Shown here piece after piece: positions 16,923 to 24,252 of a DNA stretch of 64,000 nt. Positions within the stretch are counted from its first letter, which is position 1. The number at the start of each line of letters is the position of its first letter. Source of the stretch: Mesorhizobium sp. NZP2077. Its GTDB lineage: Bacteria; Pseudomonadota; Alphaproteobacteria; Rhizobiales; Rhizobiaceae. Position numbers and translations under genes: made by a program. Location of the stretch: NCBI RefSeq assembly GCF_013170805.1, contig NZ_CP051293.1:3106001-3170000 (forward strand). Direction: 5' to 3'. The notes under the pieces are model-generated. The model did no database searches. It was not told where the DNA came from and saw only the letters and a list, made by a program, of their open reading frames with translations.

Positions 16923-17393
16923 CTATCCAGCCCCCATCTGGCCTGCCAAGTCAGCCAGCATCGGCCTTTGCCCGGCAAGCATCTTGACCTCGGCCTCGGG
17001 CAGGCTGAACCAGCCGGCCCTGTCGACCTCCGGAAACGCTTTCATCGACCCGGACCGCGGTGGCCATTCCATCGTAAAACTGTTGCTCTTGATGGCGGCG
17101 ACACCGATCTCGGCCCGTGCCTCGACCGACCAGGCGATGACGATCTTGCCGCCCGGTTGCTTGTAGTCGCCAAGGCGTGCGAATGGGCCTTCGACGGTGA
17201 TGCCGAGTTCTTCCGCGGTCTCACGTCGCGCGGCTGCCAGTTCGTCCTCATTCTCCTCGACGAGGCCTTTCGGGATCGACCAGGCGCCATCGTCCTTCTT
17301 CGCCCAGAACGGGCCGCCGGGATGAACCAGAAGCACCCGGATATTCCCATCGCTTCGACGATAAATCAGCAGGCCCGCACTGCGTTTCGCCAT
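16923..17393 (-). CDS. NUDIX hydrolase
   Basis: A 156-residue single-domain protein. The Nudix box is complete: GLVEENEDELAAARRETAEE followed by LGI (pattern G-x5-E-x7-RE-x2-EE-x-G), near residues 43-65. An SIPKG turn precedes it. Proteins of this group hydrolyse nucleoside diphosphates linked to another moiety; substrate cannot be predicted. The start ATG 17393 gives MAKRSAGLLIYRR, the usual N-terminus. It ends near the LacI stump and is divergent from the fatty acid hydroxylase gene. Confidence 0.8.
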   Translation of the reverse strand: MAKRSAGLLIYRRSDGNIRVLLVHPGGPFWAKKDDGAWSIPKGLVEENEDELAAARRETAEELGITVEGPFARLGDYKQPGGKIVIAWSVEARAEIGVAAIKSNSFTMEWPPRSGSMKAFPEVDRAGWFSLPEAEVKMLAGQRPMLADLAGQMGAG

Positions 17394-17578
17394 GATTGCA
17401 TGTCCGTTTGCGGCGCTGGTGCGAGATCGGCCGATTCTTCAGGGATCATGCGTGCCGAACTTGCACCGGGAAATTGCGACGCTATGTCAGATTCATCCGC
17501 ATTGCACCTCAGCCGCGAGTTAGGCAATCTGATACATCTTTTCTGGGGCGGCGTCGAAAGCCAGGTGGGACGTCCGGA

Positions 17579-18109
17579 ATGCAACTCAGTCTGATCGGCT
17601 ACTACAGCGACTTCGTGGTCTATCCGCTGGCGATCGCCCTCTTGGGGGTGGCCGGGCTGGTCGAGGCCGGGGAAGAGGGCGCGCCGGAGTGGATCGGCAC
17701 GGTGCTGATCTGTCTCGTTCTGTGGACGTTGATCGAATACGTCCTGCACCGCTTCGTCCTGCATCACGTCCCCTACATCAGGGATCTGCACGACCGTCAC
17801 CATGTCGAGGAACGCAGTCCGGTGGGCACGCCGACCTGGCTCAGTCTCGGCGTGCATGCGCTGATCGCATTGCCCGTCTGGCCGGTTTCCGGTTTCGCGA
17901 CCGCCAGCGCGGTCGGCTGCGGCCTGATGCTGGGCTATCTCTGGTATGTCAGCGTCCACCACATGATCCATCACTGGCATCCCGCCCACCCCAGCTATCT
18001 CTACACGCTCAAGCGCCGCCACGCGGTGCACCACCATATCGACGACAACGCCAATTTCGGCGTGACGTCGCTGTTGTGGGACCGGGTTTTTGGCACGGCG
18101 CGGCTTTGA
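17579..18109 (+). CDS. Fatty acid hydroxylase/sterol desaturase superfamily protein
   Basis: A 176-residue integral membrane protein starting at ATG 17579 (MQLSLIGYYSDFVVYPLAIA). It carries the histidine clusters of the di-iron hydroxylase family: HRFVLHH near residue 60, HDRHH near 75, HHMIHHWH near 130 and HAVHHH near 150, between hydrophobic segments. Such enzymes hydroxylate or desaturate acyl chains or carotenoids using O2. The longer frame from 17396 has no homologous sequence. Its stop lies four bases before an octamer repeat array. Confidence 0.78.
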   Translation: MQLSLIGYYSDFVVYPLAIALLGVAGLVEAGEEGAPEWIGTVLICLVLWTLIEYVLHRFVLHHVPYIRDLHDRHHVEERSPVGTPTWLSLGVHALIALPVWPVSGFATASAVGCGLMLGYLWYVSVHHMIHHWHPAHPSYLYTLKRRHAVHHHIDDNANFGVTSLLWDRVFGTARL

Positions 18110-18112
18110 GAG

Positions 18113-18184
18113 GCAGTAGGGCAGTAGGGCAGTAGGGCAGTAGGGCAGTAGGGCAGTAGGGCAGTAGGGCAGTAGGGCAGTAGG
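18113..18184. repeat. Tandem array: nine copies of GCAGTAGG
   Basis: Nine uninterrupted perfect copies of an 8-bp unit occupy 72 bp of the 83-bp space between the convergent hydroxylase and rsgA genes. Since 8 is not a multiple of 3, copy-number changes would not preserve a reading frame, but neither gene reads through it (stops at 18109 and 18193). Nothing else in the window repeats this unit. Confidence 0.97.
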
Positions 18185-18192
18185 GCGGCCGT

Positions 18193-19233
18193 TCAGCGCC
18201 GCTTGCCGCGGGTGGCGGGGGACTTGGCGCCGCGAGGGCCGCTCTGCACCGGCGTGTTGTGCTGGTTTTCGTCCGAGAGTTTCCGCCAGCGGGCCAGGCG
18301 CTCGGGATCGAGCGTGCCGGCCTTGATGGCGGCCTGCACCGCGCAGCCCGGTTCGTGCACATGGGTGCAGTCGCGGAATTTGCACAGCGGTGCAAGCTCG
18401 GTGATCTCGGCAAAAAGCGTGTCGATGCCATAGCCGACGTCGCTGACCTGCAAAGTGCGCATGCCCGGCGTGTCGATCACCCAGCCGCCGCCGGCAATGG
18501 CATGCAGCGAGCGCGCCGTGGTGGTGTGGCGGCCCTTGGCGTCGTGTTCGCGAATGGCGCCGGTCTGTTGCGGCGATTGCTGCGCCGATCCGGCCAGCGT
18601 GTTGACCAGTGTCGATTTGCCGACACCGGAGGAACCGATCAGCGCCACCGTCTGGCCCGCGCCGCACCAGGCGGCCAGCGCCGTCGCGGCATCCGACGTG
18701 CGCGGGTTCAGCGTCACCACGGCCAATCCGCGCTGCAGCGCGGCGGCTTGGCGTTGATACGCCTCGGCGTCTTCAGCCGTGTCGGCCTTGGTCAGCAGGA
18801 TGACCGGTGTCGTTCCGGCCTCGTTGGCCAGCGCCAGATAGCGCTCGAGCCGGGCGATGTTGAAGTCGGCATTGCAGGAGGTGACGATGAACAGCGTGTC
18901 GACATTGGCCGCGGCCAGTTGCGGCACCCGGCCACCCTGGGTGCGGCGCTCCAGAACCGTCTTGCGGGTCAGGCGCCGCTTCACAAGCTGATCATGTGGC
19001 TCGACCAGCACCCAATCGCCGACGGCATAATCACCTGTGTTGGCTTGTGGCGGCAATGTCAGGTCGGTTTGCCCCGTCTGGGACAGGCCACTCAGGCGAT
19101 CGCGATGCACCATGGCAATGCGCGTCGGGATCAGGCCTGCGTCATCGGGCTCAAGCTGATCGCCGAAGAAATCCGACCAGCCGAGGCTGGCAAGCGAGAT
19201 TGCGGAGGCCGTCACGGCTTCGACCAAGGGCAC
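18193..19233 (-). CDS. rsgA: Ribosome small subunit-dependent GTPase A
   Basis: A 346-residue circularly permuted GTPase involved in 30S subunit maturation. It has an N-terminal OB-fold (ANTGDYAVGDWVLVEP), G4 LLTKAD before G1 ALIGSSGVGKSTLVNTLAG, then GRHTTTARSLHAI and G3 DTPGMR, and a C-terminal zinc knuckle CKFRDCTHVHEPGC. This order G4-G1-G3 identifies RsgA. The start is uncertain: GTG 19233 (PLVEAVTASAISLAS) or GTG 19215; the frame runs open to 19368 without a likely start. The basic tail GAKSPATRGKRR abuts the octamer repeat. Confidence 0.93.
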   Translation of the reverse strand: MPLVEAVTASAISLASLGWSDFFGDQLEPDDAGLIPTRIAMVHRDRLSGLSQTGQTDLTLPPQANTGDYAVGDWVLVEPHDQLVKRRLTRKTVLERRTQGGRVPQLAAANVDTLFIVTSCNADFNIARLERYLALANEAGTTPVILLTKADTAEDAEAYQRQAAALQRGLAVVTLNPRTSDAATALAAWCGAGQTVALIGSSGVGKSTLVNTLAGSAQQSPQQTGAIREHDAKGRHTTTARSLHAIAGGGWVIDTPGMRTLQVSDVGYGIDTLFAEITELAPLCKFRDCTHVHEPGCAVQAAIKAGTLDPERLARWRKLSDENQHNTPVQSGPRGAKSPATRGKRR

Positions 19234-19452
19234 GGCGTCGCAGGCATTGAGCAGTACCCCCGATAAAATGAGAGGCGCGGACCTCCCGTGCCGGGCGATC
19301 CACCCACGCCGCTGTATGGGCGGCATGGCGCGATTTGGCAAGCATTTCACGGCGACGGCCGGGCTCACCCGTCAGCGACCTCGATTGCCGCGATGATAAC
19401 CAGGCGAGCCTCAAGACGAGAAGCCGCTCACCAGGCCGGAATCCGCATTTTC

Positions 19453-19481
19453 TTGACAAGCTGTGCTGGCCGGATGTTACT
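19453..19481 (+). promoter_or_regulatory. Candidate sigma-70 promoter for the small peptide gene
   Basis: A consensus -35 hexamer TTGACA at 19453-19458 is followed after 17 bases by GTTACT (19476-19481). It would give a leader of about 25 nucleotides before GTG 19513. It is a consensus match only; no transcript evidence can be read. Confidence 0.4.
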
Positions 19482-19512
19482 GCCGCCAGCCGCTTGGGCT
19501 GGGGGACTTGCC

Positions 19513-19599
19513 GTGAAGAAGACATATCTGAAGCCGGTGCTGGTGAAGCGCGAGATGCTGTCCGCCGTGACCGCCGCGCCTGCCACTTCCGGGCGTTGA
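19513..19599 (+). CDS. Putative RiPP precursor-like peptide (lasso-leader-like, 28 residues)
   Basis: GTG 19513 preceded by GGGGGA opens a 28-residue peptide beginning KKTYLKPVLVKREMLSAVTA. The pattern K-K-x-Y-x-x-P-x-L-x-K/R-x-x-x-L-x-x-V-T is the leader consensus described for lasso-type RiPP precursors, with the Y-P-x-L recognition element and a penultimate Thr. Only about eight residues (APATSGR) follow, shorter than a normal core. No RiPP maturase, protease or exporter gene lies in the window. It could be an orphan precursor, a degraded one, or an unrelated small protein. The frame extends upstream to 19288 without a ribosome site. Confidence 0.5.
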   Translation: MKKTYLKPVLVKREMLSAVTAAPATSGR

Positions 19600-19639
19600 T
19601 CAGGAAGCCGTAGCGCGAGTAGCCTGACGCTTCCCACGC

Positions 19640-20887
19640 TCACAGCTCCTTTTCCGCCAGTTCCCTGAATTCGTCGGGCACGGAGCGCGCCGCTTCCAGC
19701 GCCACCGTGCCGTAGCCGACGGCCTGTTTGCCGAAGCGCTCGCGGATCTTGTCGATGGCGCGATCGGCGCCGAAGCGGGCGAGGCCTTTTTTGCTGCCCG
19801 GCCGGCGCTTATCGTCGGTCAGGCCGAGCGGCAGGTCGAGTTGCAGCTCGGCGCTCTCCTCCAGATGCGATACCGAGATGGCCAGCAGCGAGATCGTCTT
19901 TTCGTGGCGATGGTCGGCGAGTACGCCACGTACCAGGTCCTGCGCGATTTCGGCCAGCATGGTGGTCGCCGAGATCGGCTGGTCCAGCGTGATCGAGCGG
20001 GCGACGGCGCTGAGGTCGGCAAAGCGCACGCGCACCGTCACCGTGCGGCCGGGCCGCGCCTTGGCGCGCAGCCGGCTTGCGACACGGTCGGCCAGATGCA
20101 ACAGTGTCGGCACGATGACATCAGCCACGGCGGGCTTGCGGCCAAGTGCCGATTGCGCACCGGCCGAGTGTGCGCGGCGCTTGGTCTCCAGTTTCCTCGT
20201 GTCGCGGTTCCATGACAGGGCGGCGAGCTTTTCGCCGGCAGCGGGGCCGAGCAGCCGGGTCAGCGCGCCGCTGTGCGTCCTCGCCAGTTGGCCGATGGTC
20301 TCGACGCCGATCTCGGCCAGCCTTGCCTTGGTCGCCGGGCCGACGCCCCACATCAGGCCGACCGGCAAATCGTGCAGGAAGGCCAGCTCGGTGCCGGGAT
20401 CGACGACCACCAGCCCGTCGGGCTTGGCGACCTGCGAGGCGATCTTGGCCAGATGCTTGGTGCGGGCCACACCGATCGAGATCGGCAGGCCGAGTTCGGC
20501 CCGCACGCGGCGGCGGATCGCCGTGGCGATCTCTTGCGGTTGGCCGAACAGATGCGTGCAGCCGGCGACATCGGCGAAGGCCTCGTCGATGGAAATGCGC
20601 TCGACCACCGGCGTGAAATCATCGAGCACCTTGATCGCGGCGTCGCCCAGCCGCTGGTAGTGGCTGAAATTGCCGCCGACGAAGATCAGCTGCGGGCAAA
20701 GCTCGCGCGCCTTGCGCCCCGGCATGCCGCCGCGCACGCCAAAGGCGCGCGCTTCATAGGAGGCGGCGAGCACCACGCCGCCGCCGACCGCGATCGGCTT
20801 GCCGCGCAGCGATGGGTCGAGCAATTGCTCGACCGAGGCATAGAACGCGTCGAGATCGGCATGCAGGATGGTCGCTGTCGTTTCCAA
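19640..20887 (-). CDS. dinB: DNA polymerase IV (Y-family)
   Basis: A Y-family translesion polymerase of about 415 residues. Motifs: ILHADLDAFYASVEQ (catalytic Asp), YEARAFGVRGGMPG, VVERISIDEAFADV (catalytic Asp-Glu), GVARTKHLAKIASQ, then helix-hairpin-helix GVGPATKARLAEIG and the little-finger domain. It lacks an obvious C-terminal beta-clamp motif QLxLF, but the tail contains LQLDLPLGL, which may serve. No good ATG exists: TTG 20887 or TTG 20920 are in frame just before the conserved start. ATG 20998 is unlikely because a LexA-type box lies inside that extension. Confidence 0.9.
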   Translation of the reverse strand: METTATILHADLDAFYASVEQLLDPSLRGKPIAVGGGVVLAASYEARAFGVRGGMPGRKARELCPQLIFVGGNFSHYQRLGDAAIKVLDDFTPVVERISIDEAFADVAGCTHLFGQPQEIATAIRRRVRAELGLPISIGVARTKHLAKIASQVAKPDGLVVVDPGTELAFLHDLPVGLMWGVGPATKARLAEIGVETIGQLARTHSGALTRLLGPAAGEKLAALSWNRDTRKLETKRRAHSAGAQSALGRKPAVADVIVPTLLHLADRVASRLRAKARPGRTVTVRVRFADLSAVARSITLDQPISATTMLAEIAQDLVRGVLADHRHEKTISLLAISVSHLEESAELQLDLPLGLTDDKRRPGSKKGLARFGADRAIDKIRERFGKQAVGYGTVALEAARSVPDEFRELAEKEL

Positions 20888-20920
20888 CCGGCCGCATATC
20901 CGAGGTTGCTGATGGGACAA

Positions 20921-20935
20921 GAACGAATAGGGAAC
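20921..20935 (-). promoter_or_regulatory. LexA (SOS) box upstream of dinB
   Basis: On the minus strand the sequence reads GTTC-CCTATTC-GTTC, an exact match to the alphaproteobacterial LexA consensus GTTC-N7-GTTC. A TTGACA-like -35 lies upstream (20964-20959). Its location between promoter and coding start implies SOS induction of DNA polymerase IV and supports a downstream translation start. Confidence 0.8.
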
Positions 20936-20990
20936 AAAAGGGGACAAAAGGGGACAATTGTCAAGCGGGGCTGTGGAAAACTCCACTTTT

Positions 20991-21008
20991 TCCCACAAGG
21001 GGAGAAGG
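20991..21008. repeat. Short RIME-type half element
   Basis: These 18 bases, TCCCACAAGGGGAGAAGG, are identical to the complement of 62957-62974, one arm end of the large intergenic palindrome near 63 kb. It is a fragment of a dispersed rhizobial repeat between dinB and the HxlR gene. Confidence 0.6.
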
Positions 21009-21025
21009 GTACGCCGCCCTACTAC

Positions 21026-21442
21026 CTACCCAATATGCTCCGCCCTTAGCGCCGCCTTCATCCGTTCCAACGCCGGTGCGCCGCCGGCCGCCAGTTCGTC
21101 GGCAACGCCGGCGAGATGATCGTCGGCCTTGCGGTGCTTGCTGCCCCAGGCGCCGAGCGTGGCCAGCACCGGCAAAAGGTCGATGCCGGCCTCGGTCAGC
21201 CGGTAGATCGCCTTCAGCCCATGGCTCGGGTCGTCGCTGCGGGTGAGGATGCCTTCCTCCTGCAAAGTCTGCAGCCGCTCGGCCAGCGTGCGCGAGGAGA
21301 TTCCTTCATCGGACTGAAGGAATTCGCGAAAATGCTTTTTTCCGGCGAAGACCAGGTCGCGGATGATGAGCAGCGTCCAGCGGTCGCCGAGCAGTTCCAG
21401 CGACAGGCTGATCGGGCAGCCGGATCTTTCGTGCGTCGACAT
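21026..21442 (-). CDS. HxlR-family transcriptional regulator
   Basis: A 138-residue winged-helix protein with the family signature: N-terminal Cys (RSGCPISLSLELLGDRWTLL), then IIRDLVFAGKKHFREFLQSD, ISSRTLAERLQTLQEEGIL and a YRLTEAG wing. HxlR proteins often sense reactive aldehydes or oxidants through the N-terminal Cys. It is divergent from the DHFR-like reductase gene at 21554, which is its likely target. Two similar direct repeats in the shared promoter may be operators. Confidence 0.85.
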   Translation of the reverse strand: MSTHERSGCPISLSLELLGDRWTLLIIRDLVFAGKKHFREFLQSDEGISSRTLAERLQTLQEEGILTRSDDPSHGLKAIYRLTEAGIDLLPVLATLGAWGSKHRKADDHLAGVADELAAGGAPALERMKAALRAEHIG

Positions 21443-21447
21443 GTCTA

Positions 21448-21519
21448 TGGTTCCATTTTTAAATCACTTTACTATTGACATCATTTTTTGCTTGCGTCAA
21501 TGGTTCCAAAAGTAAATCA
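21448..21519. promoter_or_regulatory. Pair of direct repeats in the HxlR/reductase promoter
   Basis: TGGTTCCATTTTTAAATCA at 21448-21466 and TGGTTCCAAAAGTAAATCA at 21501-21519 agree at 15 of 19 positions and lie 53 bp apart, about five helical turns, on the same strand. One overlaps the start region of the HxlR gene, the other the leader of the reductase gene; a TTGACA sits between (21475-21480). They are candidate HxlR binding sites. Confidence 0.55.
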
Positions 21520-21553
21520 ATTTCCTTTTAAGCCGGCCAGCAAGGAGACGACG

Positions 21554-22138
21554 GTGAAAATGCTCATCCTTCAGATGCAGATGTCGGTCGACGGCTTTGT
21601 CGGCGCCAATGAGGACCATACCTGGCAGCTCTGGGAATGGGGCGACGACATAGGCTGGGACGAGGACCTGAAACGCGACTTCAACGCGTTCTTTGCCGGT
21701 ATCGACACTATCCTGCTCAGCCGCAAGATGGCCGAGGAGGGCTATCTCAGCCATTGGGGCCATGCGGCGAAGAAGTATCCGGCCGATCCGTTCTATGCCT
21801 TCGCCCAGCGCATCGTCGACGCGAAGAAAGTGGTACCGAGCGACAGGCTGAAAGCCTCGCGGTGGGAGCGCACGAGGGTGGTGAGCGGCGACCTGCCGCG
21901 CGAGGTCACGGCGCTGAAGGTTGGCGAGGGCGGCGACATGGCAGTCTTCGGCGGCGCCGGCTTCGCCTCGTCGCTGATCGCGGCCGGACTGGTCGACGAA
22001 TTCCAGCTCTTCATCAACCCGGCTGTGCTGGGCGCCGGACGCCGCATCTTCGACCAGGGCGGTTTTCAGAACCTCCGGCTGGTCGGCTCGAAGGCCTATG
22101 CCTGCGGCATGGTGGTTAACCGCTACGCGCCGGGTTGA
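21554..22138 (+). CDS. Dihydrofolate reductase-fold (RibD_C-like) protein
   Basis: A 194-residue protein of the DHFR/RibD C-terminal fold: KMLILQMQMSVDGFVGANED at the N-terminus, ILLSRKMAEEGYL, and GDMAVFGGAGFASSLIAAGL followed by VDEFQLFINPAVLGAGRRIF near the C-terminus. These proteins bind NADPH and reduce varied small molecules; the true folate enzyme usually has other motifs. AAGGAG lies six bases from GTG 21554; ATG 21560 is the alternative. It is the first of three same-strand genes (with hydrolase and sigma factor) and is divergent from HxlR. Confidence 0.78.
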   Translation: MKMLILQMQMSVDGFVGANEDHTWQLWEWGDDIGWDEDLKRDFNAFFAGIDTILLSRKMAEEGYLSHWGHAAKKYPADPFYAFAQRIVDAKKVVPSDRLKASRWERTRVVSGDLPREVTALKVGEGGDMAVFGGAGFASSLIAAGLVDEFQLFINPAVLGAGRRIFDQGGFQNLRLVGSKAYACGMVVNRYAPG

Positions 22139-22242
22139 GGCGAGAGAAAAACATCTGCCGTCACGTATCCTTTTTGTCCGCCCGTCCGTCCTTGGCTTTG
22201 GAAGGTCGCGCAGCCGCGATCCGCAACCCCTGGGAGACCATC

Positions 22243-23184
22243 ATGGCGAGCATTGAGAGCGAGGCAAACAGGAACCACTATGCGGCGATCGTCGCCAATG
22301 CCGGCACGTTCAACAGCCCGCAGGCGATGATCGATTTCAACGACACCAGTTGGACGGCGCTGACCGGCGAACCCGGCGGCGTCGACTATATCGAAGTCGA
22401 TGCCGGCGGCGTGCCGGCGCTATGGGTCGTGCCGAAGGGCGCGGACGAGCAGCGGGTGCTGCTCTACGCGCATGGCGGCGGCTTCCTCGGCGGCTCATTC
22501 TACACGCACCGCAAGATGGTCGGCCATCTGGCCAAGGCCGTCGGCTGCCGGGCATTGGTCTATAACTATCCTTTGGCGCACCAGGCGAAGCACCCGGCCC
22601 AGCTCGATGCGGCGATGGCGGCATGGAACTGGCTCGTCGACCAGGGCTTCGACACCAGGTGGATCGCGCTTGCCGGTGATTCCTGCGGCGCGGTGCTGAC
22701 CTATGGCGTGCTGCAACGGTTGCGTGCCCAGGGCCGGCCGCTGCCGGCTGCCACGCTGATCATCTCCGGCTGGTTCGACATGGCGCTGACCGGCGCCAGT
22801 TATGAGACCAACCGCGAGAAGGATCCAGCCTTCGCCAGGGCCACCGTCGACTGGCTGGTGACCAACTTCATCGGCGACGGTGACCGGCTCGATTCGGAGG
22901 TCAGCGCGCTCTATGCCGACCTGTCCGGCTTTCCGCCGGTGTTCCTGCAGGCCGGCGCCGACGAGGCGCTGGTCGACGAAAGCCGCATGTTTGCCGAGCG
23001 CGCCAGGCATGCTGGCGTTGAGACGCGGCTCGACGTCTTCGACGGCATGCTGCATTCCTTCCAGATGATGGCCGGCCGGGCGCCGGAAGCCGACGACGCG
23101 ACCGGCCGCTTCGCCGCCTGGGTGCGGCCGAAGCTTGGCCTGCCGGATGCCGGCGGCAAGGTTGCCGACAACAGGGCGGCCTGA
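22243..23184 (+). CDS. Alpha/beta hydrolase, hormone-sensitive lipase type
   Basis: A 313-residue esterase-like protein starting at ATG 22243 behind TGGGAGA. The oxyanion-hole motif HGGGFLGG occurs near residue 87, the nucleophile elbow GDSCGAVL near residue 145, an acid in QAGADEALVDES and the catalytic His in DGMLHSFQMM. This is the HSL family (alpha/beta hydrolase fold-3), acting on short-chain esters in the cytoplasm. Length is normal. The substrate is not predictable. It follows the DHFR-like gene by 104 bases. Confidence 0.83.
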   Translation: MASIESEANRNHYAAIVANAGTFNSPQAMIDFNDTSWTALTGEPGGVDYIEVDAGGVPALWVVPKGADEQRVLLYAHGGGFLGGSFYTHRKMVGHLAKAVGCRALVYNYPLAHQAKHPAQLDAAMAAWNWLVDQGFDTRWIALAGDSCGAVLTYGVLQRLRAQGRPLPAATLIISGWFDMALTGASYETNREKDPAFARATVDWLVTNFIGDGDRLDSEVSALYADLSGFPPVFLQAGADEALVDESRMFAERARHAGVETRLDVFDGMLHSFQMMAGRAPEADDATGRFAAWVRPKLGLPDAGGKVADNRAA

Positions 23185-23251
23185 CCATGTGCCGGCTTGT
23201 GCATGCACGGCGCTTGCGCGATGCTGTGGCAACGCCGAGCGACGTGCCGCG

Positions 23252-24180
23252 ATGAACCAGCAGATCCGCAATTCCCATGAGACGAGGCAAGGTTTTGAGC
23301 CGCGCCTCGACCCCGAAGGCCTGTTCGACCTGCGCTACAGGGCGTTCCTGGAGACGGTCTCGCATCTGCGTGTCCGCCTTCACCGCTATTGCGCGCGCAT
23401 GACCGGCTCGGCTCTCGACGGCGAGGACATCATGCAGGAGGCCCTGTTCGAGGCCTATCGCAAGATCGGGCTGCTCGACGATGCACAGGCGCTGCGGCCA
23501 TGGCTGTTCCGCATCGCCCATAACAGGTGCATCGACTTCATCGCACCCGGCGCACGCGGCTCAAGGCCGAAGCAGGCTATGCCAGCGATGAGATCGTGCT
23601 GCCGGTCGAGCCCGCCGGCCCGGGCGCCGGCCGCGCCATCGAGCGGCTGGTGGTGCACCTGCCGCCGAAGGAGCGCGCCTGCGTGCTGCTCAAGGATGTC
23701 TTCGACCATTCGCTGGACGAGATCGCCGGCCTGGTCGGCTCGACATCAGGCGGCGTCAAGTCGGCGCTCAATCGTGGCCGCGCCAAGCTCGCCGCTCTGC
23801 CGGCGCAGCCGGTCGCGGCGCCCGTCCATGACCCGGACGTGGAGCGGCTGCTCAGCCGCTATGTCGAACTCTTCAATGCCAGGGACTGGGACGGGGTGCG
23901 GGCGCTGACCAGCGCCGATGCCCGGCTGCGGGTTTCGGACTGCTACAATGGCCTGCTCTCCAACTCGCCCTATTTCGTCGAATATGAGCGCGGCGAGCCC
24001 TGGCGCATGCGACCAGCTGTGGTCGAAGGGGAGGCCGTGCTGGTCGTCGACAGGCGGCAAGACGAGGTCTGGCGGCCGGCCTATGTGGTGCGGGTCCATG
24101 CCGAGGGCGGCGTCATCGACCGCATCACCGACTATTATGCGTGTCCGTGGATCCTGGACATGGTGGCCGCCGATGGATGA
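23252..24180 (+). pseudogene. ECF sigma factor with SnoaL-like tail, interrupted by a frameshift
   Basis: From ATG 23252 the protein has sigma region 2 (FLETVSHLRVRLHRYCARMT, GEDIMQEALFEAYRKI, LFRIAHNRCIDF). At about 23542 the frame must move by one base: the continuation, RTRRTRLKAEAG then PPKERACVLLKDVFDHSLDE and GGVKSALNRGRAKL (region 4) and a SnoaL-like C-terminal domain, is in another frame ending at 24180. Inserting one C after CATC at 23542 would restore a single protein of about 309 residues. As written, the sigma factor is cut in two. It may be real decay or a base-call error. Confidence 0.78.
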
Positions 24181-24252
24181 CGGATTTTATCCGGCGGCGT
24201 CCTATTTCACCGAGTCGGCGGTCGCCAGAATAATATCGGCCACTTCGCGCCG

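Noticed and set aside
16499..16978. A 159-residue intact membrane protein
   Set aside because: Only the last 75 residues resemble a permease; the N-terminal part is unrelated, so it is a fusion with junk at a deletion junction.
18113..18184. Octamer array as a CRISPR-like locus
   Set aside because: Units are contiguous with no spacers and only 8 bp long, with no cas genes; it is a simple tandem repeat.
19240..21000. A complete lasso-peptide biosynthetic cluster around the small leader-like gene
   Set aside because: Neighbours are rsgA and dinB; no asparagine-synthetase-like cyclase, B1/B2 proteins or ABC exporter exist in the window.
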